Shown here one piece after another: positions 26,053 to 35,414 of a stretch of DNA of 64,000 nt. The notes under the pieces were generated by a model that saw nothing but the letters and a program-made list of their open reading frames with translations, was not told where the DNA came from and ran no database searches. A program made the position numbers and the translations under genes. Origin of the DNA: Winogradskyella sp. KYW1333 (GTDB lineage Bacteria > Bacteroidota > Bacteroidia > Flavobacteriales > Flavobacteriaceae); the NCBI RefSeq assembly GCF_003335675.1, contig NZ_QPHL01000017.1, positions 434,001 through 498,000 of the forward strand. The letters run 5' to 3'. Within the stretch, counting starts at the first letter, position 1. Each line of letters begins with the position of its first letter.

Positions 26053-27017
26053 TACTCTGCGTTTGGAAGTCTAAAATTTAAAATATAATAACCACCAAAA
26101 ACACTAGGTATCACAAAATTCAGTAACCACATGGAGGTTATTATAGTAAGAATTGTTAGTTCATTTATTTTTAAAAAACTAAACAGAAAAACAGCTACAC
26201 TACCTTTTATAACAACATCAAAAATTGAGATAGAAGGAATAATTGAAGCCAAAAAATACATACTAGTTATTACCACCATGGCATCTAGGTAATCAATAGC
26301 AACACCAAAGACACTGAGGAAAAAATAAAATTGAAATGAAAATATAAGGTATCTAATCAATGAAAAGACCAAGGTCTTTGCTTTAACATTTATTGTTATA
26401 CTTTTAATGAAATCTATAAGATCCACATAAGAATGCCCCTTTACTTTAAATCGTCTGTGTTTTACTCCAAAGAATGATAATATGGCTATTATTAAGAGGA
26501 TAAACACAAACCTTGTTACCCTATAATAATTTATGTCTACTTGGTAAAAGTTTACAAATATGGTTAATCCAATTACCCCAAATACCGTTGTAATAGTCAT
26601 TTGGGATATGTTACCAACTAGGTTTAAGAGTACAATTTTTCCCTTAAACCTATTGGTATAGTACATTACTTTTGCACCGTAATCTCCAATTCTATTTGGT
26701 GTAACTAATGAAGCAGTTAAACCACCTAGACTTTGTTCTAGAGAATCTTTAAATGAAATTTTTTGTACAATCTGAACTAGTTTCTGCCATTTCAAAATTT
26801 CAAAAAACCAATTAAAAAGGGTTAAAAAGACTAAAAAAAGTACATTTTTTAGCGAAAATGGATCATTTTCAATTAAAAACGCAATATATGTGCTAAAAAG
26901 GAGGTTTTCATTTAAAAGGAGTTTACTGTAGATAAAATAACCAGCACTTACCACAATACTTAATTTAATAAGCACAAATAAGAATTGCTTAGTTTTGTAA
27001 GGCACGTTGTAAACCAT
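26052..27017 (-). CDS. Flippase-like (LPG synthase TM/UPF0104) membrane protein
   Basis: This 321-residue polytopic membrane protein has about eight hydrophobic segments. The LGGLTASLVTPNRIGDYGAKVMYY region is the hallmark of the lysylphosphatidylglycerol-synthase membrane domain/AglD family. It lacks the cytosolic aminoacyl-transfer domain. It is co-transcribed with the GT2 gene (one-base overlap), so a lipid-sugar transport or transfer role is plausible. Confidence 0.82.
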   Translation of the reverse strand: MVYNVPYKTKQFLFVLIKLSIVVSAGYFIYSKLLLNENLLFSTYIAFLIENDPFSLKNVLFLVFLTLFNWFFEILKWQKLVQIVQKISFKDSLEQSLGGLTASLVTPNRIGDYGAKVMYYTNRFKGKIVLLNLVGNISQMTITTVFGVIGLTIFVNFYQVDINYYRVTRFVFILLIIAILSFFGVKHRRFKVKGHSYVDLIDFIKSITINVKAKTLVFSLIRYLIFSFQFYFFLSVFGVAIDYLDAMVVITSMYFLASIIPSISIFDVVIKGSVAVFLFSFLKINELTILTIITSMWLLNFVIPSVFGGYYILNFRLPNAE

Positions 27018-27044
27018 GTTACAAAGTAAACTAAAAACTTAAAG

Positions 27045-27683
27045 ATGCGCCATAACTTAAAAAAATACCTACTGCTTTTTAGTTTCATCGTCGTTGTGTT
27101 AAACTCTAGTGCGCAATTAAAGGAAACGAGTAAATGGAAAGCACTTATTGCATTGGGATTTAATAGTACAAATGAAGACGGATTTGTAGAAGGAGTAAAG
27201 GCCCAATTTTTAAATTTCCCTACCGTTAATTTAGGGATACAACACATGTTTAAAAATCAATACGGATTGAGGCTAGATTTCGGTTTTAACCGTTTTAAAA
27301 ACGATGATAACGTACCAGATTTTAAAGTAAATTATTCAAGGATTAATGCTCAATTTGTGTTTGATCCTTCAGATATGATAGGGTTCTTGCCACAACTAAT
27401 GCGAACAATTTTACACGCCGGACCAGGTTTGTCTTTTGTAAAACCACTAGGTACTCTTGGCGATAACAAACAGACTTATTTGAATCTTTTAGGAGGTTTA
27501 GAAATTCATTATGCTATAAAGGAACGATTATCAATTTATACCGATATTAGCTATATCTATGGATTAACGTCTTTAGATGATTACAATCCTGCACTAGACG
27601 GACTAGGAGCATTTAATGGAGATATTTTGAATATATCTATTGGCCTGTCCGTGTCATTAAGTGGATGCCAATATTGCGATTGA
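27045..27683 (+). CDS. Outer-membrane beta-barrel protein, OmpW/OmpA-like
   Basis: This 212-residue exported protein has a signal peptide (LLLFSFIVVVLNSSAQ) and repeated amphipathic strands such as YGLRLDFGFNRFK and LNISIGLSVSL. The pattern fits small 8-stranded porin-like barrels of Bacteroidota. No specific function can be given. It is divergent from the flippase gene and 4 bases upstream of ruvC. Confidence 0.7.
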   Translation: MRHNLKKYLLLFSFIVVVLNSSAQLKETSKWKALIALGFNSTNEDGFVEGVKAQFLNFPTVNLGIQHMFKNQYGLRLDFGFNRFKNDDNVPDFKVNYSRINAQFVFDPSDMIGFLPQLMRTILHAGPGLSFVKPLGTLGDNKQTYLNLLGGLEIHYAIKERLSIYTDISYIYGLTSLDDYNPALDGLGAFNGDILNISIGLSVSLSGCQYCD

Positions 27684-27687
27684 AACT

Positions 27688-28239
27688 ATGGGTAAAGAAA
27701 AAATAATATTAGGGATTGATCCAGGAACCACTATTATGGGATTTGGTCTAATAAAGGTGGTTGGTAAATCCATGCAATTTATGCAACTCAATGAGCTTCA
27801 ACTAAAAAAATATGATGACCACTACCTTAAACTAAAATTGATTTTTGAGCGTACTGTAGAATTAATTGACACCTATCATCCAGATGAGATTGCTATTGAA
27901 GCTCCTTTCTTTGGGAAAAATGTACAGAGTATGCTAAAACTAGGCAGGGCTCAAGGTGTTGCAATGGCAGCAGGTTTATCACGCGAAGTTCCGATTACTG
28001 AATATTCACCAAAAAAAATTAAAATGGCAATCACTGGCAATGGAAATGCGAGTAAAGAACAGGTTGCTAAAATGCTACAGAGTTTATTGAAATTAAAGGA
28101 ATTGCCAAAAAACTTAGATTCAACAGATGGGTTGGCAGCTGCGGTGTGTCATTTCTATAATCAAGGAAGAGTTAGTGTTGGTAAGAGCTATTCAGGATGG
28201 TCTGCTTTTGTAAAGCAAAATGGTGATAGAATAAAATAA
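27688..28239 (+). CDS. ruvC: Crossover junction endodeoxyribonuclease RuvC
   Basis: This Holliday-junction resolvase has the RNase-H-like active site ILGIDPGTTIMGFG, the acidic residue in EIAIEAPFFGKN, and the C-terminal DSTDGLAAAVCH. The start was set at ATG 27688 (MGKEKIILGID), not at the upstream GTG 27661, which overlaps the preceding gene. The length of about 183 residues is normal. Confidence 0.96.
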   Translation: MGKEKIILGIDPGTTIMGFGLIKVVGKSMQFMQLNELQLKKYDDHYLKLKLIFERTVELIDTYHPDEIAIEAPFFGKNVQSMLKLGRAQGVAMAAGLSREVPITEYSPKKIKMAITGNGNASKEQVAKMLQSLLKLKELPKNLDSTDGLAAAVCHFYNQGRVSVGKSYSGWSAFVKQNGDRIK

Positions 28240-28244
28240 TTTCT

Positions 28245-28475
28245 TTGGAACTACAAATAATACCTAAAATAATTTTCATTCTTAGAATTGGGTTTATATA
28301 TTTTGTCGCGAGAGAGTTTTACCTATCCAGATTTAAGGGGAAAAAGAACAAATATGTTTGGTTTATTATTATCGCTTTTTTTGGTTGTTTTGATTACTTA
28401 TTTCATCTGGCGTTCAAAAGAAGACTTGTTTTAAAAAAAGGTTTAAACCGCAATTCAATCCTCGATAAAGTTTAA
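28245..28475 (+). CDS. Small membrane protein between ruvC and hemW
   Basis: This hypothetical protein of 76 residues has two hydrophobic segments (IIFILRIGFIYFVAREFYL and YVWFIIIAFFGCFDYLFHLAF, with a Lys-rich loop) and a basic C-terminal tail. The start is TTG at 28245, five bases after the ruvC stop, and it ends 9 bases before hemW, so it is embedded in the operon. Its function is unknown. Confidence 0.65.
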   Translation: MELQIIPKIIFILRIGFIYFVAREFYLSRFKGKKNKYVWFIIIAFFGCFDYLFHLAFKRRLVLKKGLNRNSILDKV

Positions 28476-28484
28476 TTTAACTTA

Positions 28485-29618
28485 ATGGCTGGTATCTATA
28501 TCCATATTCCCTTTTGTAAGCAGGCATGTTATTATTGCGATTTTCATTTTTCTACGTCATTAAAAAAGAAAAATACACTTATTAGTGCACTTATAAAAGA
28601 ACTAAAACTGCGCAAGGATGAATTAAAGGAAACACCTATTGAGACCATTTATTTTGGTGGAGGTACACCGTCAATTCTTTCTAATGAGGAGTTACAATTA
28701 TTAATTGATTCGGTTTATGAAAATTATAAGGTTATTTCATGCCCAGAAATTACATTAGAAGCCAATCCTGATGATTTACATGAAGATCGAATAATTGAAT
28801 TATCAAAAAGCCCAATCAATAGGTTGTCCATTGGAATCCAATCTTTCTTCGAAAAAGACCTTAAACTAATGAATAGAGCACACAATGCCGATGAAGCAAG
28901 AAGCTGCATTGAAGTGGCAAAAAAGTATTTTAGTAATATCTCTATAGACTTAATTTACGGTATTCAAGGTGCAACGAACGAGCAATGGATAAAGAACATT
29001 GAAATAGCACTAAATTTTGAAATATCTCATATCTCCAGCTATGCACTCACAGTTGAGCCAAAAACTGCATTAGCATCATTTATAGAGAAAGGAATAATTG
29101 AAGATGTAGATGATGAACAGGCACACCAACAGTTTTTGATATTAAAAGATAAACTAGAAGAGAGGGGATTTGTTCATTATGAATTGTCAAATTTTGGGAA
29201 AGAAGGTTTTTTCAGTAAAAATAACTCTGCCTATTGGCAGGGAAAATCTTATTTAGGTATTGGTCCGTCGGCACACTCTTTTAATGGGACTCAGCGAGGT
29301 TGGAATGTAAGAAACAACACCAAATATATTAACGCATTAAATAAGGATGAGCTTCCAATAGAAATTGAAATATTAACCTTAACTGATCGCTATAATGAAT
29401 ATATAATGACCGGTTTACGGACTATTTGGGGCGTTTCATTAAAAAAGGTCGAGGAAGATTTTGGAAAATTATTTAAAGACTATTTAATTGAGCGAGCAGA
29501 TATTTTTATAAATCAACATTTGTTGTATATTGATGATGGGCATATACGTGTCTCCCGAAAAGGACAATTTCTGAGTGATGGAATTTCATCAGAATTATTT
29601 AAATTAAACTTAGCGTGA
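28485..29618 (+). CDS. hemW: HemW-type radical SAM haem chaperone
   Basis: This 377-residue protein was formerly called oxygen-independent coproporphyrinogen III oxidase-like; HemW delivers haem to respiratory proteins. It has the radical-SAM cluster motif FCKQACYYCDFHF (Cx3Cx2C), then IETIYFGGGTPS, SIGIQSF and the C-terminal HemW domain (MTGLRTIWGVSL). It lacks the extra N-terminal Cys of true HemN oxidases. It overlaps the cyclase gene by 4 bases (GTGA). Confidence 0.92.
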   Translation: MAGIYIHIPFCKQACYYCDFHFSTSLKKKNTLISALIKELKLRKDELKETPIETIYFGGGTPSILSNEELQLLIDSVYENYKVISCPEITLEANPDDLHEDRIIELSKSPINRLSIGIQSFFEKDLKLMNRAHNADEARSCIEVAKKYFSNISIDLIYGIQGATNEQWIKNIEIALNFEISHISSYALTVEPKTALASFIEKGIIEDVDDEQAHQQFLILKDKLEERGFVHYELSNFGKEGFFSKNNSAYWQGKSYLGIGPSAHSFNGTQRGWNVRNNTKYINALNKDELPIEIEILTLTDRYNEYIMTGLRTIWGVSLKKVEEDFGKLFKDYLIERADIFINQHLLYIDDGHIRVSRKGQFLSDGISSELFKLNLA

Positions 29619-30364
29619 TTGCACAAATACTATTCAACTCTAGAAAACTGAAAATTGATCTAACCCAACCATTAGATATTTCTATACCAATACAATCAAG
29701 TGATAAAAATGTAAATGCCTGGTATATTGGACCACCTAAAATAGCACCAGAAATATATAACGGTACCACAATTAGTGTAGAAGAAGGTGCTTCGGTAAAT
29801 TTTAATACGATCACTTTTAATCCTCATTCTCATGGTACTCATACGGAGACAGTTGGGCATATTACTAAAGAAAAATATTCAATAAATGAACATTTAAAAC
29901 AATTCTTCTTTTTAGCTGAATTAATTAGCGTAGCACCAGAAAAAAAAGATGAGGACTATGTAATTTCAGCAAAGCAATTGCAATTTGCAATAGGCAATAA
30001 GAAGCGTGATGCGATAATTGTTAGAACTTTACCAAATACTAGGGAAAAAACATCTAAACAATATTCACATACAAATTGGACCTATTTTGAAGAAGATGCT
30101 ATAAAACTTTTGGTGCGTAAAGGAATTAAACATCTACTTTTTGATTTGCCAAGTATAGATAAAGAAGAGAATGGTGGTGAATTGAGAGGTCATAATGTGT
30201 TTTGGAACACTAATGGAAGGTTAAGAAAAGACGCCACTATTACTGAGTTTATCTACGTTTCTAATAAGATAGAAGATGGTATTTATATGCTTAATTTACA
30301 AATTGCACCTTTTGATAATGACGCTTCTCCAAGCAAACCTATCTTATATAAAATTTTAGAATAA
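29615..30364 (+). CDS. Cyclase family protein (kynurenine formamidase-like)
   Basis: This 249-residue metal-dependent hydrolase is of the cyclase fold. The metal site is seen in FNPHSHGTHTETVGHI (HxxGTHxE), with DLPSIDKEENGGELRGHNVFW further on. The start is GTG at 29615, inside the hemW stop. Members hydrolyse N-formylkynurenine or cyclic imides/lactones; the substrate here is unknown. No tryptophan-degradation genes lie beside it, although a glutaryl-CoA dehydrogenase occurs 20 kb away. Confidence 0.85.
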   Translation: MIAQILFNSRKLKIDLTQPLDISIPIQSSDKNVNAWYIGPPKIAPEIYNGTTISVEEGASVNFNTITFNPHSHGTHTETVGHITKEKYSINEHLKQFFFLAELISVAPEKKDEDYVISAKQLQFAIGNKKRDAIIVRTLPNTREKTSKQYSHTNWTYFEEDAIKLLVRKGIKHLLFDLPSIDKEENGGELRGHNVFWNTNGRLRKDATITEFIYVSNKIEDGIYMLNLQIAPFDNDASPSKPILYKILE

Positions 30365-30408
30365 CAAATGTGACGATACCTTAAAAGTAAGTGTCCTAAT
30401 CATTATAT

Positions 30409-31017
30409 ATGGAAACATTTTTAATAATAATCATTAGCATATTAGTAACCTTAGGCATTGTTACAATTTATAGGCAATGGCGGTCAAAGCGCATAACAAA
30501 CGCTCAATCTTTGTTGCTCTTAGATAAAGTAAAACGTGTCTGTAAATTTATTACCGTAGAAGGTGATTTCGCAGAAATTTATCATTACGAGGATGTAAAA
30601 GAGAAGTTTCTAAAACTTATTTCTAGTAAGAAGAAAGCACTAGTAGTAATAAATGCAAAAGCACACGTAGGTTTTGATTTTAGCAAGGTTAAAATGGCTA
30701 CTAATACTAAGACTAAAACAGTTGTGCTTTCACACTTTCCTCAGCCAGAGGTATTGTCTATAGAAAGTGATATAAATTATTATGATAAGAAGGATGGTAT
30801 GTTCAATAAGTTTAATGCTTCGGATCTAACAGAATTGCATACACAGGCCAAGGAACATATCAGAGAAAAAGTACCTGAAAGTGGTCTTTACAATGTTGCG
30901 AGAAAGGAAGCATTAGAAGCCATTCAACTTATAGAAAACTTGGTACAGACCATTGGTTGGACCTTGGACTATTCGGCTATAAAAATAGAAAATAAGGATA
31001 GTAAACTCCTAAAATGA
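30409..31017 (+). CDS. DUF4230 domain protein
   Basis: This 202-residue membrane-anchored protein has an N-terminal transmembrane helix (LIIIISILVTLGIVTIY) followed by a soluble DUF4230 domain: LLLLDKVKRVCKFITVEGDFAEIY, KKALVVINAKAHVGFDFSKV and EALEAIQLIENLVQTIGW, given in parts. The family is widespread in Bacteroidota and of unknown function. Its stop overlaps the next gene by 4 bases, indicating co-transcription. Confidence 0.9.
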   Translation: METFLIIIISILVTLGIVTIYRQWRSKRITNAQSLLLLDKVKRVCKFITVEGDFAEIYHYEDVKEKFLKLISSKKKALVVINAKAHVGFDFSKVKMATNTKTKTVVLSHFPQPEVLSIESDINYYDKKDGMFNKFNASDLTELHTQAKEHIREKVPESGLYNVARKEALEAIQLIENLVQTIGWTLDYSAIKIENKDSKLLK

Positions 31018-31415
31018 ATATAGAAGATTATAGAGATTATAGCATCGCAAAAAAGGAGGTGACTGAGCACTTTCCTTTTGATGATGATGTGCTAGTTTTT
31101 AAAGTCTGTAATAAAATGTTTGCTTTGGCGTCACTGTTAAAATGGGAAAAGGGAGAGGCCTTTATTAATCTAAAATGCAACCCGGAGTATGCACAAGAAT
31201 TAAGAGCTGAATTTGAGAGTATTAAACCTGGCTAACATATACATAAACAACAGTGGAATAGTGTATACATTTATACAGGAGAACTACCACAGAAACTCAT
31301 CTTTGATTTAATTGATCATTCTTATGATATGATTTTACAAAAGCTTTCCAAAAAGGATAGAGATAATTTATTTTACTTACCTAAATTTTTTAAAAGAAGG
31401 TTAGTTGACAAATAA
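31014..31415 (+). pseudogene. MmcQ/YjbR family gene interrupted by a TAA
   Basis: The frame starting at ATG 31014 encodes the N-terminal part of an MmcQ/YjbR (CyaY-like fold) DNA-binding protein (DYRDYSIAKKEVTEHFPFDD, FKVCNKMFALASL, INLKCNPEYAQELR). It then hits TAA at 31233-31235. The same frame goes on with the expected C-terminal half: HIHKQQWNSVYIYTGELPQK, then LIDHSYDMILQKLSKKDR, and stops naturally at 31413. The family usually has a Tyr at the stop position (GYHM-like motif), so one base change TAT/TAC to TAA would explain it. It overlaps the DUF4230 gene by 4 bases. A truncated 73-residue product may still be made; a sequencing error is the alternative. Confidence 0.85.
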
Positions 31416-31994
31416 CGATTTCAATTGTTGATTCAACGAAAATTACAAATATCGGGGTAGTTCAACATTAGATTTGTTTAACGAAAATTAATTAATCTCT
31501 TAACTCTAGAAAGCTAAATCTGTTTTTGTTATAATATCGTTTATGAATTAAAATGACTGGCAATAGAGGCTTTTTTATTAGGATGTACAGTTAGGTGATT
31601 AAATCAAAAGATTTATAGAAAAATGCGACAAAAACCATCACAGAATATGTTATAGTCAAAATCTTCATTCAAGTACTAAATTAATTAAAATTTTAAGGCA
31701 TTTAGATTTTATATACCAACTAGAACAGTGCATAAAAACTTCCGAAACAACAATATTGAATAAAAAAGTTTTAATAGAATTTGAACTAAATAAAATGAAA
31801 ATTCAATTATCTGTTCTCAAGTTAGTAAAGTTGCTTAGTAAATCAGAAACAAAAGCCCCATAAAAATGTCTTTATTTGTAATTACTTATCGGCATCCGGT
31901 TACTATACAACGACACTAAAAATCCAATAATCGAATGTTAATGGTAATTTGACTCCTTTAAGTTAAATTAGATGAACCAATTCAACAGTTTATT
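31416..31994. other. Intergenic region upstream of the H-NOX operon
   Basis: This is 579 AT-rich bases without a recognisable intact gene. An imperfect repeat, TCAACGAAAATTA / TTAACGAAAATTA, lies near 31433 and 31477. A frame open from 31603 to 31863, without ATG, reads like a charged helical peptide (for example LIKILRHLDFIYQLEQCIK) and may be a gene remnant. The promoter of the H-NOX operon should be in the last 100 bases, but no clear TAnnTTTG box was found. Confidence 0.45.
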
Positions 31995-32405
31995 ATGAAA
32001 AATTTAAATATCTTGCTAATAGAAGATGATATGATTGAAGTTATGAAACTAGACAGAGCAACAAAATCACTTGGGCTCAATCATAAAATTGAAAAGGCAA
32101 ATAATGGAGAAGAGGCGTTGCAAAAGTTACAATATAAAGATAATTTACCTGATATTATTTTGTTAGATTTAAATATGCCTAAGATAAATGGCGTTGATTT
32201 TTTAAAGATTCTTAAGTCAGATGAGAACCTCAAGTATATACCAATAATTATTGTAACTACATCAAGCAACCAACGTGATTTATTGGAGTGTTATAAAATT
32301 GGAATTGCAGGTTACGTGTCGAAACCTTTAAAATATGAAGAATATGTTTCTAAAATTGATAAATTATTGGCATATTGGAGTATAAATGAATTGATTAAAA
32401 CATAA
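31995..32405 (+). CDS. CheY-like single-domain response regulator
   Basis: This 136-residue receiver domain has no output domain. It has the acidic pocket LIEDDMIEV, the phospho-acceptor Asp in PDIILLDLNMPKINGVDFL, Thr/Ser in IIVTTSS and the conserved Lys in GYVSKPLKYEEY. It resembles Rcp1-type regulators that shuttle phosphate between proteins. It is the first gene of the H-NOX operon; its stop shares its last base with the ATG of the H-NOX gene. Confidence 0.93.
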   Translation: MKNLNILLIEDDMIEVMKLDRATKSLGLNHKIEKANNGEEALQKLQYKDNLPDIILLDLNMPKINGVDFLKILKSDENLKYIPIIIVTTSSNQRDLLECYKIGIAGYVSKPLKYEEYVSKIDKLLAYWSINELIKT

Positions 32406-32962
32406 TGAAAGGTATAATATTTACTGAATTTTTAGATCTCGTTGAAAAGAAATTTGGTATTGGTATGGTCGATAAAATTATCGCTCAGTCTGAGTTGAAA
32501 TCTGCTGGGGCATATACTGCAGTGGGCACGTATGATTTTGGGGAGATGTTACAGTTAATGACTCATCTTAGCCATAATACAAGTCTGTCAATTGATGATT
32601 TACTTTTGGTTTATGCTGAGCATTTGTTTCATGCTTTAGTAAAATCTTACCCTGACCTGATAAGTCATTATGCTGACCCAATGACCCTATTGGCCTCTAT
32701 TGAGAATCATATCCACATAGAGGTGAAAAAAATATACCCTGATGCTGAATTACCTACTTTCGTTGTAGAAGATTATAGTAAGGATAAAATGACTATAGTT
32801 TACAGGTCTGATAGAGCTTTATATATGCTTAGTAAAGGCTTAATGCATGAAACCTTTAAGTTGTTTGATGTACCAGTACAGATTGACTTTGAAAAATTGA
32901 ATGATAAAGGTACAGAAGTACGGTTTTTCATTGAAAAGAAGGCATGGACCAGAATACAATAG
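32405..32962 (+). CDS. H-NOX haem protein (nitric oxide/gas sensor)
   Basis: This 185-residue haem nitric-oxide/oxygen-binding domain is of the HNOB family. The proximal haem ligand is His104 in NHIHIEVKKIYPDAELPTF, with the conserved Pro117. The haem-propionate motif YxSxR is present as YRSDR (Tyr133, Ser135, Arg137). The N terminus MKGIIFTEFLDLVEKKFG is typical of stand-alone bacterial H-NOX proteins, which in other bacteria bind NO and control a neighbouring histidine kinase or cyclic-di-GMP enzyme. It is soluble and cytosolic. Its 3' end overlaps the PAS kinase gene by 19 bases, strong evidence for a coupled partner. Whether it binds O2 as well as NO cannot be read from the sequence. Confidence 0.95.
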   Translation: MKGIIFTEFLDLVEKKFGIGMVDKIIAQSELKSAGAYTAVGTYDFGEMLQLMTHLSHNTSLSIDDLLLVYAEHLFHALVKSYPDLISHYADPMTLLASIENHIHIEVKKIYPDAELPTFVVEDYSKDKMTIVYRSDRALYMLSKGLMHETFKLFDVPVQIDFEKLNDKGTEVRFFIEKKAWTRIQ

Positions 32963-35412
32963 ACATTCTAAAACGTGCACTTCAGCGTGAGCGGAGGTCA
33001 AGGAAACAAGCTGAAGAAATTCTAGAGGCAAAGTCTGCTGAACTTTATTCTGCTAATAAGTTATTAGAGGCTTCATATAAGGAGTTGGAAGGACTATATT
33101 CACAAACCTCTTCACAATTACAGGGAGTTTTTGAAAGTATTGCAGATGCTTACGTTATTATGGATCTATGGGGTAACATTATCAAGATGAATCAAAGTGC
33201 TGTTAGTCTTTTGGGATTTAGGAGTAAAAAAGATGAGGGTCAATTATTGGAATTAGTCTCTCCTAGTGATGCTCACTTAGTTAAACCAACTTTTAAAACA
33301 CTACTAAAAAAAGGAATTGTAAAAGATTTGAAGATTAATATAATTACAAATTCAAATGAGCATAAGTTAGTACATATAAATTTAAGTACAATCTATGAAA
33401 ATGGGAAAGCAGTTGGAGCACAAGGAATTGTGCGAGATATAACATCTGAAAACAAATACCAAAATTTAATTGAATATGAAAGAAAAAAGTATAGCAGTAT
33501 CATTGCTAATATGAATTTAGGTTTAATAGAGGTTAATAACAATGATGAAATATTGATGGTAAATCAAAGTTTTAAGGATATGTCGGGCTATGAGGAGCAT
33601 GAATTATTAGGTCGTAAGTGTTCGAATATTTTCTTAGATGAGGAGGCTAAAATTAAGATGGCTAAGAAGATTAAAAAGAGATATTCTGGTAAATCAGATT
33701 CTTTTGAGATCGAGATTACAACAAAAAGTGGTGAATTGAAACAATGGTTGGTTAGTGGAGCACCTAATTATAATGATAAAGGTGAGGTTGTAGGATCTAT
33801 AGGTATTCATTTTGATCTAACTGAAGCGAGGAGTAATTTGGATTTGTTACAACAAAAAACAGAGCAATTGGATATTATTTTTGAAAATGCATCTATGGGT
33901 ATTGTACTCAGTAGAAATGATACTATTCTGAAATGTAATTCAACATTTGCTCAAATGCTTAATTATGAACAATCAGAATTAGAAGGCAGTCATTATTTAT
34001 CCATTACTACGGAAGAAGATAGACTTAAAAGTCAGAGTTATGTAGCTCGTATGGAAAAGGGTGAATTGGACAATTTTACTTTAAACAAAAGATATTTAAA
34101 AAAGGATGGTTCTAAAATATGGTCAAAAACAATCGTTACTAGTGTTAAAGGTCCAGGAAATTTACCTTACCACATAGCACTTATTGAGGATATTACAGAT
34201 GAAAGAAATAAGTCTTTAATATTTAAGATGTTAAATAATCTAACCACTTCAATTTTAGGTAAAATTGATATAAATGAAATCGCTTGGGAAATTGTTAATA
34301 TTTTGGCAAATTATCTAGAATCCAGTGATTGTATTATCTATGTTGTTGATTGGGAAAAGAATTGTTTAGAACAAATTGCGGCATATGGTAATAAAATAGA
34401 TAAATCTAAAAATATAGTTAATAAATTGACTATACCAATTGGAGAAGGAATAGTTGGACGTGTAGCTGTTACAGGGAAATCAGAATTAATAGGAGATACA
34501 ACTAAAGACCCAAATTATATAACCGATGATAAACTAAGAATGTCTGAGATTACTGTGCCAATCATAAGAAACAATAAAGTAATCGGTGTTATCGATTCAG
34601 AATATGAAGATAAAAACTATTTTAATTCTGAGCATTTAAAAACTTTAGAAAGTGTAGCTAGTATTGTCGGAATACAGTTAGAAACAGCTGTGAATATACG
34701 AAAAAGAGAAAAAGCAGAGGCTATAAATAAGGAGTTGCTAAAACAATTAACTAATAGTAATAATGAGCTTCAGGAATATGCACATGTAGTGTCTCATGAT
34801 CTTAAATCTCCATTAAGAAGTATTGATGCTCTTATTGCTTGGTTAAAAGAAGATAATAATGATAATTTGGATGAAACTAGTCTTAAAAATTTATCCTTAA
34901 TTGAAATCACTCTCGAAAAAATGGAGCAATTGATAACAGATGTTCTTAATTATTCAAGTGTATCAGAGATTAACAGGCAAAACGAAATTTTTAGTTCTCA
35001 AGAATTAGTTGATGATGTACTAAAGATATTATTTATTCCAAAACATATCAAAATCCATATTAGTAAAGATCTTCCAATTATTAATGGAGATAAAACCAAA
35101 ATTCAACAAGTTTTTATAAACTTAATAAGTAATGCAATAAAATATAATGATAAGGAGGAAGGTATAATAAAAATTAATACTGACGAAACATCAAGTCACT
35201 ACCTGTTCTCTGTATCAGATAATGGTATTGGAATTGATGAAAAATATCATGATAAAGTTTTTAAATTATTTCACTCGCTTGAAACAAGACATGATTCAAC
35301 AGGTATAGGCTTATCTGTGGTCAAGAAAATAGTTGGTTTACACAACGGGCAGATTTGGCTGGAAAGTGAATTAGGTATTGGCTCAACTTTTCATTTTTCA
35401 ATAAAAAAATAG
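32944..35412 (+). CDS. Soluble PAS-PAS-PAS-GAF histidine kinase, H-NOX partner
   Basis: This 822-residue kinase has no transmembrane segment. An N-terminal coiled coil (LKRALQRERRSRKQAEEILE) is followed by three PAS domains (about residues 55-165, 175-290 and 305-420). A GAF domain lies at about 430-590 (IPIGEGIVGRVAVTGKSELIGD, in parts). Then come HisKA with VVSHDLKSPLRS (His618) and HATPase with SNAIKYND, VSDNGIGID and TGIGLSVVKKIVG. It overlaps the H-NOX gene by 19 bases. The N-terminal coiled coil is probably where the H-NOX protein docks; that is inferred from gene overlap and known H-NOX/kinase pairs. It may pass phosphate to the CheY, Hpt and LytTR proteins encoded beside it. Confidence 0.93.
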   Translation: MDQNTIDILKRALQRERRSRKQAEEILEAKSAELYSANKLLEASYKELEGLYSQTSSQLQGVFESIADAYVIMDLWGNIIKMNQSAVSLLGFRSKKDEGQLLELVSPSDAHLVKPTFKTLLKKGIVKDLKINIITNSNEHKLVHINLSTIYENGKAVGAQGIVRDITSENKYQNLIEYERKKYSSIIANMNLGLIEVNNNDEILMVNQSFKDMSGYEEHELLGRKCSNIFLDEEAKIKMAKKIKKRYSGKSDSFEIEITTKSGELKQWLVSGAPNYNDKGEVVGSIGIHFDLTEARSNLDLLQQKTEQLDIIFENASMGIVLSRNDTILKCNSTFAQMLNYEQSELEGSHYLSITTEEDRLKSQSYVARMEKGELDNFTLNKRYLKKDGSKIWSKTIVTSVKGPGNLPYHIALIEDITDERNKSLIFKMLNNLTTSILGKIDINEIAWEIVNILANYLESSDCIIYVVDWEKNCLEQIAAYGNKIDKSKNIVNKLTIPIGEGIVGRVAVTGKSELIGDTTKDPNYITDDKLRMSEITVPIIRNNKVIGVIDSEYEDKNYFNSEHLKTLESVASIVGIQLETAVNIRKREKAEAINKELLKQLTNSNNELQEYAHVVSHDLKSPLRSIDALIAWLKEDNNDNLDETSLKNLSLIEITLEKMEQLITDVLNYSSVSEINRQNEIFSSQELVDDVLKILFIPKHIKIHISKDLPIINGDKTKIQQVFINLISNAIKYNDKEEGIIKINTDETSSHYLFSVSDNGIGIDEKYHDKVFKLFHSLETRHDSTGIGLSVVKKIVGLHNGQIWLESELGIGSTFHFSIKK

Positions 35413-35414
35413 AA

